Of a DNA stretch of 64,000 nt, positions 39,687-48,413 are shown piece after piece; position 1 is the stretch's first letter; each line of letters opens with the position of its first letter. The notes under the pieces were generated by a model. That model saw only the letters and a program-made list of their open reading frames with translations, ran no database searches and was not told where the DNA came from. The position numbers and the translations under genes are program-made. The stretch is from Pseudarthrobacter phenanthrenivorans (GTDB taxonomy: Bacteria > Actinomycetota > Actinomycetes > Actinomycetales > Micrococcaceae), in contig NZ_JWTB01000032.1 of NCBI RefSeq assembly GCF_000813845.1, forward strand, positions 1 to 64,000. The letters are read 5' to 3'.

Positions 39687-42230
39687 ATGAAACTCGTTGA
39701 CCAGCTGACCGACCTGCACGCCCCCGACCCGGCCGGCGCCGTCGACCCTGACGCCCTGTACTCCCGGTTTGTTGAGTGGACGGAAAGCCGGGGCCTTTCC
39801 CTGTACCCGGCCCAGGACGAGGCCATCGTGGAGCTGGCAACGGGTGCGAACGTCATCCTGGCAACGCCCACCGGGTCCGGGAAATCCCTGGTGGCCATCG
39901 CCGCGCACTTCCAGGCCCTGGCGCAGGGGCGGCGGAGCTACTACACGGCGCCCATCAAGGCCCTGGTGTCCGAAAAGTTCTTCGCGCTCTGCGACATCTT
40001 CGGCGCGGAAAACGTGGGGATGATCACCGGCGACTCGGGGGTCAACCAGGATGCGCCCATCATCTGCTGCACGGCGGAGATCCTGGCGAACACGGCCCTC
40101 CGCGAAGGGGCCGCCGCCGATCTGGGTGCGGTGATCATGGATGAGTTCCATTTCTACTCCGACCCGCAGCGCGGCTGGGCGTGGCAGGTCCCCCTGCTTG
40201 AACTTCCGCAGGCCCAGTTCCTCCTGATGTCTGCCACGCTTGGCGACGTCACACGGTTCGAGGAGGGGCTGACGGCGCTGACGGGCCGCGCCACCACCAC
40301 AGTCAGTTCAGTCGAGCGTCCCATCCCGCTGCACTACTACTATCAGCAGACTCCCGTCCACGAGACGCTCGAAGAGCTGCTGTCCACCCGCCAGGTGCCC
40401 GTTTACGTGGTGCATTTCAGCCAGCTCGAGGCGATCGACCGCGCCCAGAACCTGATGAGCATCAACGTTTGCACCCGGGAGGAAAAGGACAAGATCGCCG
40501 AGTTGATCGCCAACTTCCGGTTCGCCGCCGGATTCGGCAAGACCCTCAACAGGCTGGTGCGGCACGGCATCGGCGTCCACCACGCCGGCATGCTGCCCAA
40601 GTACCGCCGGCTGGTGGAGCAGCTGGCGCAGGCGGGCCTGCTCAAAGTCATCTGCGGGACGGACACCTTGGGCGTCGGCATCAACGTGCCGATAAGGACG
40701 GTGCTGCTCACCGCCTTGAGCAAATACGACGGCGTCCGCACCCGCCTGCTGAACCCGCGTGAGTTCCACCAGATCGCGGGCCGGGCAGGCCGGGCGGGCT
40801 ACGACACCGCCGGAACCGTTGTGGTGCAGGCCCCCGAGCACGTGATCGAGAACGTCAAGGCGATGGCGAAGGCCACCGCCAAATTCGGGGACGACCAGAA
40901 GAAGCTGCGCCAGGTGGTAAAGAAGAAGCCGCCGGAGGGCTTCGTGTCCTGGGGCGAACCGACGTTCAACCGGCTGGTCGAATCCGTCCCGGATCCGCTG
41001 ACCTCCAGCTTCACGGTGACGCACGCCATGCTGATGAACCTCATGGAACGCCCCGGTGATCCGTTCGCCGCGGCGCGCAGGCTGCTCACCGAAAACCACG
41101 AACCGCGCGCTTCCCAGCTGCGGCTGATGAAGAAGGCCCTGGGCATTTACCGGGAACTGCTCGCCGCCGAAGTGATCGAACGCATCCCGCCGGAGGAACA
41201 GGGCACCGATGGACGCACCGTCAGGCTGACCGTCCACCTGCAGCCGAACTTCGCGCTGAACCAGCCGCTCTCCCCCTTCGCACTTGCCGCACTGGAACTC
41301 CTTGACCCGGAGTCGCCGTCGTACGCCCTTGACGTGGTCTCCGTGATCGAGGCGACGCTGGAGAAGCCGCGGCAGATCCTGTCCGCCCAGCAGAAGAAAG
41401 CCCGCGGCGAAGCCATCGCTGCCATGAAGGCGGACGGCATCGAGTACGACCAGCGGATGGCCATGCTGGAAGAGGTCACCTACCCGCAGCCGCTGGCCGG
41501 GATCCTCGGCGAAGCGTTCGAGGTGTACCGGAAAGCCGCCCCGTGGGTGGGCGACTTTGAGCTGGCACCCAAGTCCGTGGTCCGCGACATGTACGAGCGG
41601 GCGATGAATTTTGGCGAATTCGTCCAGTTCTACGGCCTGGCCCGCTCCGAAGGGATCGTCCTGCGGTACCTTGCCGATGCTTTCAAGGCGCTGCGCCAGA
41701 CGGTGCCGCAGGACATGCTCCGCGAGGACCTGGCGGACCTGACCGCGTGGCTCGGCGAACTGGTGCGGCAGGTGGACTCCAGCCTCCTCGACGAATGGGA
41801 GGAACTGACCTCCGGGGCAGCGCCCACGCCGCATGACGCACCACCGCCCCCGCCGCCGTCGCTCACCGCCAATATCCGGGCGTTCCGGGTGATGGTGCGC
41901 AATGAGATGTTCCGCCGGGTGGAACTGTTCGCGGATGAGGACGCCACGGCGCTTGGAGAGCTCGACGGCGGCTCAGGCTGGGACGCCGACCGGTGGGAAG
42001 ATGCCCTGGACGACTACTTCGACGAACACGACGACATCGGGACCGGACCGGATGCACGCGGCCCTGGACTGCTGATTATCACCGAGGAACCCGGCCACTG
42101 GAAGGTGCGCCAGATCTTCGACGATCCGGCGGGCCACCACGACTGGGGAATTTCGGCCGAGGTGGATTTGGCTGAATCGGATGCCACCGGAACCGCCGTG
42201 GTCAGGGTCGCCGGCGTCAACCGGCTGTAG
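39687..42230 (+). CDS. DEAD/DEAH-box helicase with DUF3516
   Basis: An 847-residue superfamily 2 helicase typical of actinobacteria. Motif I TPTGSGKSLVA (about 67), motif II written DEFH rather than DEAH or DExH (about 151), motif III SATLGD, and motif VI QIAGRAGRAGYDTAG (about 357) are present. The C-terminal half is the DUF3516 region. The ATG at 39687 gives the usual start (MKLVDQLTDLHAP); 33 upstream codons are open. The fold resembles Ski2-like RNA helicases, so an RNA role is possible, but the function is not known. Confidence 0.92.
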   Translation: MKLVDQLTDLHAPDPAGAVDPDALYSRFVEWTESRGLSLYPAQDEAIVELATGANVILATPTGSGKSLVAIAAHFQALAQGRRSYYTAPIKALVSEKFFALCDIFGAENVGMITGDSGVNQDAPIICCTAEILANTALREGAAADLGAVIMDEFHFYSDPQRGWAWQVPLLELPQAQFLLMSATLGDVTRFEEGLTALTGRATTTVSSVERPIPLHYYYQQTPVHETLEELLSTRQVPVYVVHFSQLEAIDRAQNLMSINVCTREEKDKIAELIANFRFAAGFGKTLNRLVRHGIGVHHAGMLPKYRRLVEQLAQAGLLKVICGTDTLGVGINVPIRTVLLTALSKYDGVRTRLLNPREFHQIAGRAGRAGYDTAGTVVVQAPEHVIENVKAMAKATAKFGDDQKKLRQVVKKKPPEGFVSWGEPTFNRLVESVPDPLTSSFTVTHAMLMNLMERPGDPFAAARRLLTENHEPRASQLRLMKKALGIYRELLAAEVIERIPPEEQGTDGRTVRLTVHLQPNFALNQPLSPFALAALELLDPESPSYALDVVSVIEATLEKPRQILSAQQKKARGEAIAAMKADGIEYDQRMAMLEEVTYPQPLAGILGEAFEVYRKAAPWVGDFELAPKSVVRDMYERAMNFGEFVQFYGLARSEGIVLRYLADAFKALRQTVPQDMLREDLADLTAWLGELVRQVDSSLLDEWEELTSGAAPTPHDAPPPPPPSLTANIRAFRVMVRNEMFRRVELFADEDATALGELDGGSGWDADRWEDALDDYFDEHDDIGTGPDARGPGLLIITEEPGHWKVRQIFDDPAGHHDWGISAEVDLAESDATGTAVVRVAGVNRL

Positions 42231-42287
42231 CGGACGGACGGCCGCTGCCGCGATGGTGGTGTGCCCGTATGGCGGCCGGGCCGGCGG

Positions 42288-42293
42288 TAAGCT
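42288..42293 (+). promoter_or_regulatory. Leaderless -10 box of acetyltransferase gene
   Basis: TAAGCT exactly 7 bases before the ATG at 42301. Confidence 0.6.
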
Positions 42294-42300
42294 CGGAACC

Positions 42301-42816
42301 ATGAGTGTAATCCGCCCCGCAACCCGGCAAGACGTGCCCGCCATCCTCCGAATGATCCACGAACTGGCCCATTACGAGAAGGAACCCGACGCCGTCCGGA
42401 ACACCCCCGGAATGCTGGAGCAGGTGCTTTTTGGCGACAACCCCCGCGTGTACGCGGCCATGGCTGAAAACGCGGCCGGCGACGTGCAGGGCTTCGCGCT
42501 GTGGTTCCTCAACTACTCCACCTGGGAGGGTGTGCACGGCATCTACCTGGAGGACCTGTACGTCAGCCCCGAAGCCCGCGGCGAAGGGCACGGCAAGGCC
42601 CTGCTGCAGCACCTAGCCGCGATCGCCGTCGAGAACGGGTACGCACGCGTGGAATGGAGCGTGCTGGACTGGAACGAGCCCTCCATCAATTTCTACCGCC
42701 GCCTGGGGGCCCGCCCCATGGACGGCTGGTCCACCTTCCGCCTGGCCGGCGAGGCGCTGGACCAGTTCGGCCGGTCGGAATCCAGCAGTTCCCTGCCTGC
42801 CGCTTCCCGTGGCTGA
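42301..42816 (+). CDS. GNAT N-acetyltransferase
   Basis: A 171-residue GNAT protein close to the diamine/SpeG-SAT-like group (COG0454). The start IRPATRQDVPAILRMIHELA and the middle stretch GIYLEDLYVSPEARGEGHGKALL carry the acetyl-CoA loop. Similar proteins acetylate polyamines or thialysine, but the substrate here is not settled. A leaderless TAAGCT promoter fixes the start. Its stop lies 8 bases inside the next gene, so the two are coupled. Confidence 0.88.
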   Translation: MSVIRPATRQDVPAILRMIHELAHYEKEPDAVRNTPGMLEQVLFGDNPRVYAAMAENAAGDVQGFALWFLNYSTWEGVHGIYLEDLYVSPEARGEGHGKALLQHLAAIAVENGYARVEWSVLDWNEPSINFYRRLGARPMDGWSTFRLAGEALDQFGRSESSSSLPAASRG

Positions 42817-44164
42817 CGCTCCGGTGGCACGGTTGGCTGCAGCCGGGCATGAGATCAGGGCCAGGCACGAGTTCCGTGGCATGCGCACCGTGGAGCACTA
42901 CTTCACGGTGCCCCTGGACCATTTCGGACCGGAGGGCGGCAGCGGGCAGTCACCGGAAACCATCACCGTCTTCGCCCGCGAGTACGTCTCCGCGGGACAC
43001 AGCGAGGAAGCCGCCGCGCAGCTGCCCTGGCTCCTGTTCCTGCAGGGCGGCCCCGGCGGCCGAGGCAACAGGTGGGGTTCTTTGGGCGGCTGGAGCAAAG
43101 CCGCTGCCCAGGATTTCCGCATCCTCATGCTGGACCAGCGCGGCACCGGGCTCTCCACACCCATCGACCGCAGGACCCTGCCCGGCCGCGGGTCACCAGC
43201 CGAACAGGCCGCCTACCTGGAGCATTTCAGGGCGGACTCAATCGTGGCCGACGCGGAGCTGATCCGCAATGCCCTCGACTCACCGCCCTGGACCATCTAC
43301 GGCCAGAGTTACGGTGGTTTCTGCGCCTTGACGTACCTGTCCTTCGCCCCCAGGGGCCTGCGCGAAGTGCTCATCACCGGCGGCCTGGCCCCGCTCAGCG
43401 GCAGCGCGGACGACGTCTACCGGGCCACCTTCCAGCGGGTGGCGGCCCGGAACGAGGAGTACTTCGGCTGGTATCCCGAGGACCGGGACACCGTGGAGAG
43501 GATCGCCCGGCACCTGCGCACCGTCCCGGAATTCCTGCCCGACGGCGAACGCCTCACCGTGGAACGGTTCCAGATGGCGGGGGCCTACCTGGGCGGAAAC
43601 ACCCGCGTGGACAGCCTCCACTACCTGCTGGAGGACGCCTTCGTGGCCACAGCCGGGGGGCCCCGGCTCTCGGACACGTTCCTGGAACAGCTCCACGGCG
43701 TGGTCTCGCGCCGCTCCAATCCGCTGTATGCGCTGATGCATGAATCCATCTATGCGCAGGGGCAGGCCACCAACTGGTCGGCCTGGCGGATGCTCGCGGA
43801 AAACCCCTGGTTCCGGCCGGACACCGAGCCGCTGCTGCTGACGGGCGAGATGGTGTATCCGTGGTACTTCGAGCAGGACCCCGCCCTGCAGCCGCTGCGG
43901 GAAGTGGCGGACCTGGTGGCCGGCAAGCAGGACTGGAAACCGCTCTATGACCTGCAAGTGCTTGGCTCCAACTCCGTTCCCGTGGCGGCGGCCGTCTATA
44001 CGGACGACATCTACGTGGACCGGGATCTCTCCCTCCGGACTGCGGCCCAGGTCCGTGGCCTGCAGGTCTGGGAAACGGCCGACTTCCACCATGACGGGAT
44101 TGCCGACGACGGCGAAAGGATCTTTGCCCGCCTGCTCGGCATGGCGCGTTCAGGCGGCCGCTGA
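42809..44164 (+). CDS. Proline iminopeptidase-like alpha/beta hydrolase
   Basis: A 451-residue alpha/beta hydrolase of the prolyl aminopeptidase (S33) type. The oxyanion-hole motif LQGGPGG lies near residue 75, the nucleophile in YGQSYGGF near 170, and the C-terminal segment with HHDGIADDG would supply the catalytic His. It would release N-terminal proline from small peptides in the cytosol; no signal peptide is seen. The GTG start overlaps the acetyltransferase by 8 bases. Its 3' end overlaps the convergent MFS gene by 15 bases. Confidence 0.88.
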   Translation: MADAPVARLAAAGHEIRARHEFRGMRTVEHYFTVPLDHFGPEGGSGQSPETITVFAREYVSAGHSEEAAAQLPWLLFLQGGPGGRGNRWGSLGGWSKAAAQDFRILMLDQRGTGLSTPIDRRTLPGRGSPAEQAAYLEHFRADSIVADAELIRNALDSPPWTIYGQSYGGFCALTYLSFAPRGLREVLITGGLAPLSGSADDVYRATFQRVAARNEEYFGWYPEDRDTVERIARHLRTVPEFLPDGERLTVERFQMAGAYLGGNTRVDSLHYLLEDAFVATAGGPRLSDTFLEQLHGVVSRRSNPLYALMHESIYAQGQATNWSAWRMLAENPWFRPDTEPLLLTGEMVYPWYFEQDPALQPLREVADLVAGKQDWKPLYDLQVLGSNSVPVAAAVYTDDIYVDRDLSLRTAAQVRGLQVWETADFHHDGIADDGERIFARLLGMARSGGR

Positions 44165-45541
44165 CCGCCGGCGCGAGGTGCGTGCCACGACGGCGGCGGC
44201 CAGGACTGCCGCCCCGATGGCCCCGCCGAGCAGGTTCAGGCCCAGGTAGCCGGCGAATCCGAGGACCAACCCGGAGAAGGCCCCGCCCACGGCTCCAGCG
44301 GCGCCCATCAGCGTGTCCGAAGCGCCCTGCACCGCCACCCGGACGTCCTGCCCTACGCTGTCGGCCAGCAGGGTGGATGCCGAGATGGTGGCCGCGGACC
44401 AGCCCATGCCCAGCAGCACCAGGCCCACTGCCACGGCGGCGGTGGATGACTGCCCGAATCCGGCGACGGCCACCGCGGCGACCAGCACCGTGAAGCCGAT
44501 CATGATGGTCTCCACCCTGCCGGCCCGGTCGGTCAGCCAGCCCATGACCGGCGAGAGGGCGAACATCCCGGCGATGTGCAGCGAAATCGTAAAACCAATG
44601 ATCACCAGCACATCCCCTTCGGCAATGTGCCCGGCGTGGGACCCTGGTCCTTCCACCAGGTGCTGCAGGTGCAGGGGGGTCATGGACATGACGCCGACCA
44701 TCACCGCATGCGCGGCCACCACGGCAGATACGGCCAGCAGCGCCATCCCTGAGCCCCGGATGGCCCGCAGGGCGCGGCGCAGCGATCCCCGGCCGGCTGC
44801 CGTGGCGGCCGGAACGACGCCGGCGGGTGCCGGCAGTACGCCGGGCACCGGCGCCTTGTTCCCCGGAGCGGCGGGGAGGACGTACGGGGATGCATTGCCG
44901 GCCGAGGACAGCCGGCGCGCCAGCAGCAGGGGGTCGGGGCGAAGACCGGCATACACAAGGACGGTGGCGATGAGGAGCCCGGCGCCGGAGATGACGAACG
45001 GACCGGCAATGGGCGGCAGGCCCAGCGCCATCCCGACGGCGGTCCCCGGCTGGATCAGGTTGGGCCCGGCAACGGCGCCCACAGTCACCGCCCAGACCAC
45101 GGTGGACAGCGCCCTCCCGCGGTGCCCGGCCGCAGCGAGATCAACGGCAGCAAACCTTGCCTGCAGGCTGGCCGCCGTCCCTACACCGATTCCGGCAGAT
45201 CCCAGGACCAGCAGGATGAAGAGGCCGCTGACGACGGCCAGCACCATGAGGACGGCCCCTGCCAGGGCCGCCGACAGGCCTGCCACCTGCCCGGCCCGGC
45301 GGCCGTGCCGTTCCGCCAGCGCGGCCAGCGGAAGTGCTGCGGCGGCTGCCCCCAGGGTCATGACGGTGGCGACGGAGCCCGCCCAGGCGCTGGAACCGGA
45401 GAGTTCTACAGCCAGGATGGAACCGATGGACACGGTGGATCCCGTACCGAGTCCACCGAAGACCTGGGCCAGGCTCAAGAGCACAATGGTGCGCCGCTGC
45501 ACCTGGGCCACGCCCTGTTCCTCAACAAGTGTGCGGGCCAT
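44150..45541 (-). CDS. MFS transporter
   Basis: A 463-residue major facilitator protein with 12 hydrophobic segments and a long Ala/Pro-rich central loop (about residues 210-250) between the two six-helix halves. Motif A-like residues (ALAERHGRRAGQ) lie after the second helix and a second copy (WLTDRAGRVE) after the eighth. Probably a drug or metabolite exporter; substrate unknown. The ATG at 45541 begins MARTLVEEQG. Confidence 0.87.
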   Translation of the reverse strand: MARTLVEEQGVAQVQRRTIVLLSLAQVFGGLGTGSTVSIGSILAVELSGSSAWAGSVATVMTLGAAAAALPLAALAERHGRRAGQVAGLSAALAGAVLMVLAVVSGLFILLVLGSAGIGVGTAASLQARFAAVDLAAAGHRGRALSTVVWAVTVGAVAGPNLIQPGTAVGMALGLPPIAGPFVISGAGLLIATVLVYAGLRPDPLLLARRLSSAGNASPYVLPAAPGNKAPVPGVLPAPAGVVPAATAAGRGSLRRALRAIRGSGMALLAVSAVVAAHAVMVGVMSMTPLHLQHLVEGPGSHAGHIAEGDVLVIIGFTISLHIAGMFALSPVMGWLTDRAGRVETIMIGFTVLVAAVAVAGFGQSSTAAVAVGLVLLGMGWSAATISASTLLADSVGQDVRVAVQGASDTLMGAAGAVGGAFSGLVLGFAGYLGLNLLGGAIGAAVLAAAVVARTSRRRSAAA

Positions 45542-45611
45542 GATCCGAGCATAGTCCTGTGCAGTCGACCGCCACAGGGGTTCTGCACCCCTGCATCCGG
45601 CCGGTCATTAA

Positions 45612-45650
45612 CCAGGACATCCCGGCCGCGGGGCGGCCGGGATGTCCTGG
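45612..45650. terminator. Hairpin terminator after terC
   Basis: A perfect 16-bp stem (arms 45612-45627 and 45635-45650, CCAGGACATCCCGGCC and complement), 20 bases after the terC stop on the minus strand. It insulates the MFS gene. Confidence 0.88.
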
Positions 45651-45670
45651 TGCAACACAAGGGTCCGTAC

Positions 45671-46699
45671 TTATTCGACGTCGCTGTGGCTCTTGCGGGC
45701 GTCTTCCTCGAGCCGTGGATCGATCGTGGCGAGCTGGGCCTTGGAGCTGAGCAGGCTGGCGACGACGGCAATGATGATGGTGCCCACGATGACGGCGAGC
45801 GAGACATAAGTGGGGATCTCCGGCGCCCACTCGATATGGTGGCCGCCGTTGATGAAGGGCAGCTCGTTGACGTGCATGGCGTGCAGGACAAGCTTGATGC
45901 CGATGAACGCGAGGATGAAGGACAGGGCGTGCTTCAGGTAGATCAGCCGGTTCATCAGCCCGCCAAGCAGGAAGTACAGCTGGCGCAGGCCCATGAGGGC
46001 GAACAGGTTGGCCGTGAAGACGATGAACGGGCTCTGGGTCAGGCCGAAAATCGCGGGAATGGAATCGACCGCGAACAGCAGGTCGGTGAGGCCGATGGTG
46101 ATGAAGACGATCACCATGGGGGTGAACACCTTCTTGCCGTTCACCGTGGTCCGCAGCTTGCCGCCGTCGAACTTTTCGGACATGGGGATGACTTTGCGGA
46201 TCCTTGCGATCAGCGGGTTCTCGCGGTCTTCCTCCTCTTCGCCCTCGTCCTGGGCCTGTTTCCAGGCCGTCCAGAGCAGGAACGCCCCGAAGATGTAGAA
46301 CACCCAGCTGAACTGTTCAATGACGATGGCGCCAAGCATGATGAAGATTCCGCGCAGGATCAGGGCGATGATGATGCCCACCATCAGCACTTCCTGCTGG
46401 TATTTCCGCGGTACCGAGAACCTGGCCATGATGATGATGAACACGAACAGGTTGTCGATGCTGAGGCTGTATTCCGTGACCCAGCCGGCCACGAACTGGC
46501 TGCCGAACTCCGCACCCGTGAAGGCGAACATGGCACCGGCGAACACCATGGCGAGGGCGACGTAGAAGGCCACCCAGAGGCCGGCTTCCTTCATGGACGG
46601 TTCGTGCGGGCGCCGGACCACCAGGAGGAGATCGGTCAGGAGGATGAGGCCGAGGACGACGAACGAGCCGACCTCAAACCATACGGGCAAATCGGGCAC
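45671..46699 (-). CDS. TerC-family membrane protein (probable Mn exporter)
   Basis: A 342-residue TerC/Alx protein with about nine membrane segments. Acidic membrane motifs typical of the family are seen: TEYSLSIDNLFVFIIIMARF and LLFAVDSIPAIFGLT. Members export manganese or load metalloenzymes with it. GTG at 46699 gives the family N-terminus (PDLPVWFEVG) with AAAGG upstream; 20 more codons are open. A yybP-ykoY-type manganese riboswitch lies in its 150-base leader, which strongly supports a role in Mn homeostasis. Confidence 0.92.
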   Translation of the reverse strand: MPDLPVWFEVGSFVVLGLILLTDLLLVVRRPHEPSMKEAGLWVAFYVALAMVFAGAMFAFTGAEFGSQFVAGWVTEYSLSIDNLFVFIIIMARFSVPRKYQQEVLMVGIIIALILRGIFIMLGAIVIEQFSWVFYIFGAFLLWTAWKQAQDEGEEEEDRENPLIARIRKVIPMSEKFDGGKLRTTVNGKKVFTPMVIVFITIGLTDLLFAVDSIPAIFGLTQSPFIVFTANLFALMGLRQLYFLLGGLMNRLIYLKHALSFILAFIGIKLVLHAMHVNELPFINGGHHIEWAPEIPTYVSLAVIVGTIIIAVVASLLSSKAQLATIDPRLEEDARKSHSDVE

Positions 46700-46730
46700 A
46701 AGGAAGCCTTTCGCAGGGTACACAAAATCG

Positions 46731-46850
46731 GTGTAAGTCTCTCCGGCCTGCCTGTGCACTTGGTGCTGATACGGCGGCCCGCTACGCCCGGCGGGGCAAC
46801 TGTGCCCTGCGTGCTGACGATCGTAGCGCTTGGGATACTCCCCTACGTGC
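46731..46850 (-). ncRNA. yybP-ykoY (manganese) riboswitch candidate
   Basis: Read on the minus strand the leader begins GTAGGGGAGTATCCC (5' side at about 46846) and ends GGAGAGACTTAC (to 46733). This matches the class pattern of AAAGGGGAGUAGC at the 5' end and GACCUUU at the 3' end: GTAGG can pair with CTTAC to form P1, and an internal GTCAGCACG sits where the conserved metal-site loop is expected. A -10 box (TACAGT, 46855-46860) starts the transcript just before it. Position upstream of terC fits the class. Not tested by covariance model. Confidence 0.72.
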
Positions 46851-46854
46851 TTTA

Positions 46855-46860
46855 ACTGTA
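46855..46860 (-). promoter_or_regulatory. -10 box of terC
   Basis: TACAGT, placing the start of transcription near 46848, the first base of the riboswitch. The -35 region is weak. Confidence 0.5.
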
Positions 46861-46890
46861 CCCCAGGGAGGTGGGGGTCTGCGCCGGCTG

Positions 46891-46902
46891 GATAACGGTT
46901 TC
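46891..46902 (+). promoter_or_regulatory. LacI-type operator, upstream site
   Basis: Minus-strand GAAACCGTTATC, matching the downstream operator core at 11 of 12 positions. It lies just upstream of the -35 box of the sugar-binding protein gene and also upstream of the terC promoter. Confidence 0.6.
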
Positions 46903-46912
46903 CAGAAATCCG

Positions 46913-46942
46913 TTGACGGCGGGCCGCCGGACTTGTGATAAT
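46913..46942 (+). promoter_or_regulatory. Promoter of the sugar-binding lipoprotein gene
   Basis: TTGACG (46913-46918), an 18-bp spacer and GATAAT (46937-46942) with a TG extension just before it. It is the best sigma-70-type promoter in the window together with that of rpsA. Confidence 0.75.
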
Positions 46943-46952
46943 CGCAACCAGC

Positions 46953-46968
46953 GAGAAACCGTTTTCTC
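46953..46968 (+). promoter_or_regulatory. LacI-type operator, downstream site
   Basis: GAGAAACCGTTTTCTC, a near-perfect 16-bp palindrome with the central CG typical of LacI/CcpA-family operators, lying at about +4 to +19 of the transcript. Its core centre is 64 bp from that of the upstream copy. Confidence 0.72.
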
Positions 46969-47002
46969 ACACTCCCGTGTTTCTTCCAGAAAGTCATGGT
47001 CA

Positions 47003-48322
47003 ATGAAGACTCCTCTCCGCAGCAATCGAATGGTCAAGACCCTCGCCACTGCCGCCGCCCTGGCCCTGCTGGCCTCAGGCTGCTCGTCATCCTCCGCCGG
47101 CGACAGCGGCGGAAACGTCACCGTCCGGTTCACCTGGTGGGGCAACGACCTCCGGAACAAGCAGACCCAGCAGGTCATCGACGCGTTCCAGGCATCACAT
47201 CCGAATATCAGGATCCAGGCCGAGCCCGGGGTATGGAGCAGCTACTGGGACAAACTGGCCACCACCACAGCCGCCAACGACTCCCCCGACATTATCCAGA
47301 TGGACCAGGCCTATATCGCCGAATATGGCGGCCGCGGCGCACTGCTGGACCTGTCCAAACAGGGCAACATCGACACGTCCAAGATCGACCGGGACGCCCT
47401 CACGTCAGGCCAGGTCGACGGCAAGCAGTACGGCCTGAGCACGGGCCAGAACGCCAAGGCCGTGATGATCAACACCAAAATGTTCCGGGATTACGGTGTC
47501 CCCATCCCGGACGACAAGACCTGGACCTGGGATGACTACACGACGACTGCGGCACAAATTGCCGCAGCAGCCGCAAAGGCAGGCCAGACGAACTACGGCA
47601 GCTCCTACTCCCTGACGGATTCGGACCTGAACACCTGGGCAATGCAGCATGGCGGCTCGCTGTACTCGGCGGACCGCGGCCTCGGTTTCACGGAGGACAC
47701 CGCCACCTCGTTCTTCCAGAACGTGCTGAACCTGCGCAACCGGAATGCTGCCCCGCCCGCCAACATCGCCACCGAAGACATCAGTGCCCCCGTCGAACAG
47801 ACTCTCTTCGCCACGGGCAAGACGGCCATGTCGTGGTGGTGGACCAACCAGGTCAATGCGCTCCAGTCCGCACTCAAGACCGAGGTCAAAATCCTGCGGG
47901 CACCGAGCTCCACCGGCAGCGCCAGGGACAACGGCATGTCCTACAAGCCGTCAATGTTCTGGTCGGTTTCCTCGCGCAGCAAGCACCCCAAGGAAGCCGC
48001 CGAGGTGGTGAACTATCTGCTCAACAACCTGGACGCGGCCAAGACCATCCTGACGGAGCGCGGCTTCCCCACCAACTCGGAGGTCCAGGCGGCGATCGAT
48101 CCGCTGCTCACGCCCGCGGACAAAGCTGCTGCGGCCTTCCTGAAGGACATCAAGCCGGACCTGAAGAACGTACCCCCGGTGCCACCCACAGGTTCCTCCG
48201 GGGTCCAGGCGCTGATCCAGCGGTACTGCACCGATGTCTTGTTCGACCGAAAGTCCCCGTCCGACGCGGCCAAGGGACTTATCCAGGAAGCCCAGGGCAT
48301 GATCGACTCGGCAAGGAAATAG
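47003..48322 (+). CDS. Sugar ABC transporter substrate-binding lipoprotein (orphan)
   Basis: A 439-residue extracellular solute-binding protein of the carbohydrate type (family 1). The signal peptide ends in the lipobox LLASGC (Cys near residue 28), so it is membrane-anchored outside the cell. VTVRFTWWGND follows, then the SBP fold (NDSPDIIQMDQAYIAEY). ATG at 47003 was chosen from the signal peptide; an ATG 9 codons later is an alternative. No permease, ATPase or LacI gene is adjacent. A strong promoter flanked by LacI-type operators suggests sugar-inducible expression. Confidence 0.92.
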   Translation: MKTPLRSNRMVKTLATAAALALLASGCSSSSAGDSGGNVTVRFTWWGNDLRNKQTQQVIDAFQASHPNIRIQAEPGVWSSYWDKLATTTAANDSPDIIQMDQAYIAEYGGRGALLDLSKQGNIDTSKIDRDALTSGQVDGKQYGLSTGQNAKAVMINTKMFRDYGVPIPDDKTWTWDDYTTTAAQIAAAAAKAGQTNYGSSYSLTDSDLNTWAMQHGGSLYSADRGLGFTEDTATSFFQNVLNLRNRNAAPPANIATEDISAPVEQTLFATGKTAMSWWWTNQVNALQSALKTEVKILRAPSSTGSARDNGMSYKPSMFWSVSSRSKHPKEAAEVVNYLLNNLDAAKTILTERGFPTNSEVQAAIDPLLTPADKAAAAFLKDIKPDLKNVPPVPPTGSSGVQALIQRYCTDVLFDRKSPSDAAKGLIQEAQGMIDSARK

Positions 48323-48343
48323 GCGGCTGGACCGGCAAGAACG

Positions 48344-48373
48344 ACGGCGGCACCCCACCCGGGGTGCCGCCGT
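48344..48373. terminator. Hairpin terminator between lipoprotein gene and uvrB
   Basis: A perfect 13-bp stem ACGGCGGCACCCC/GGGGTGCCGCCGT with a 4-base loop between convergent genes; no U-tract, probably bidirectional. Confidence 0.85.
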
Positions 48374-48413
48374 TGCGCTAGGTTCCCGCTTGGCCGGGCC
48401 CGGGCCTCCCCCG

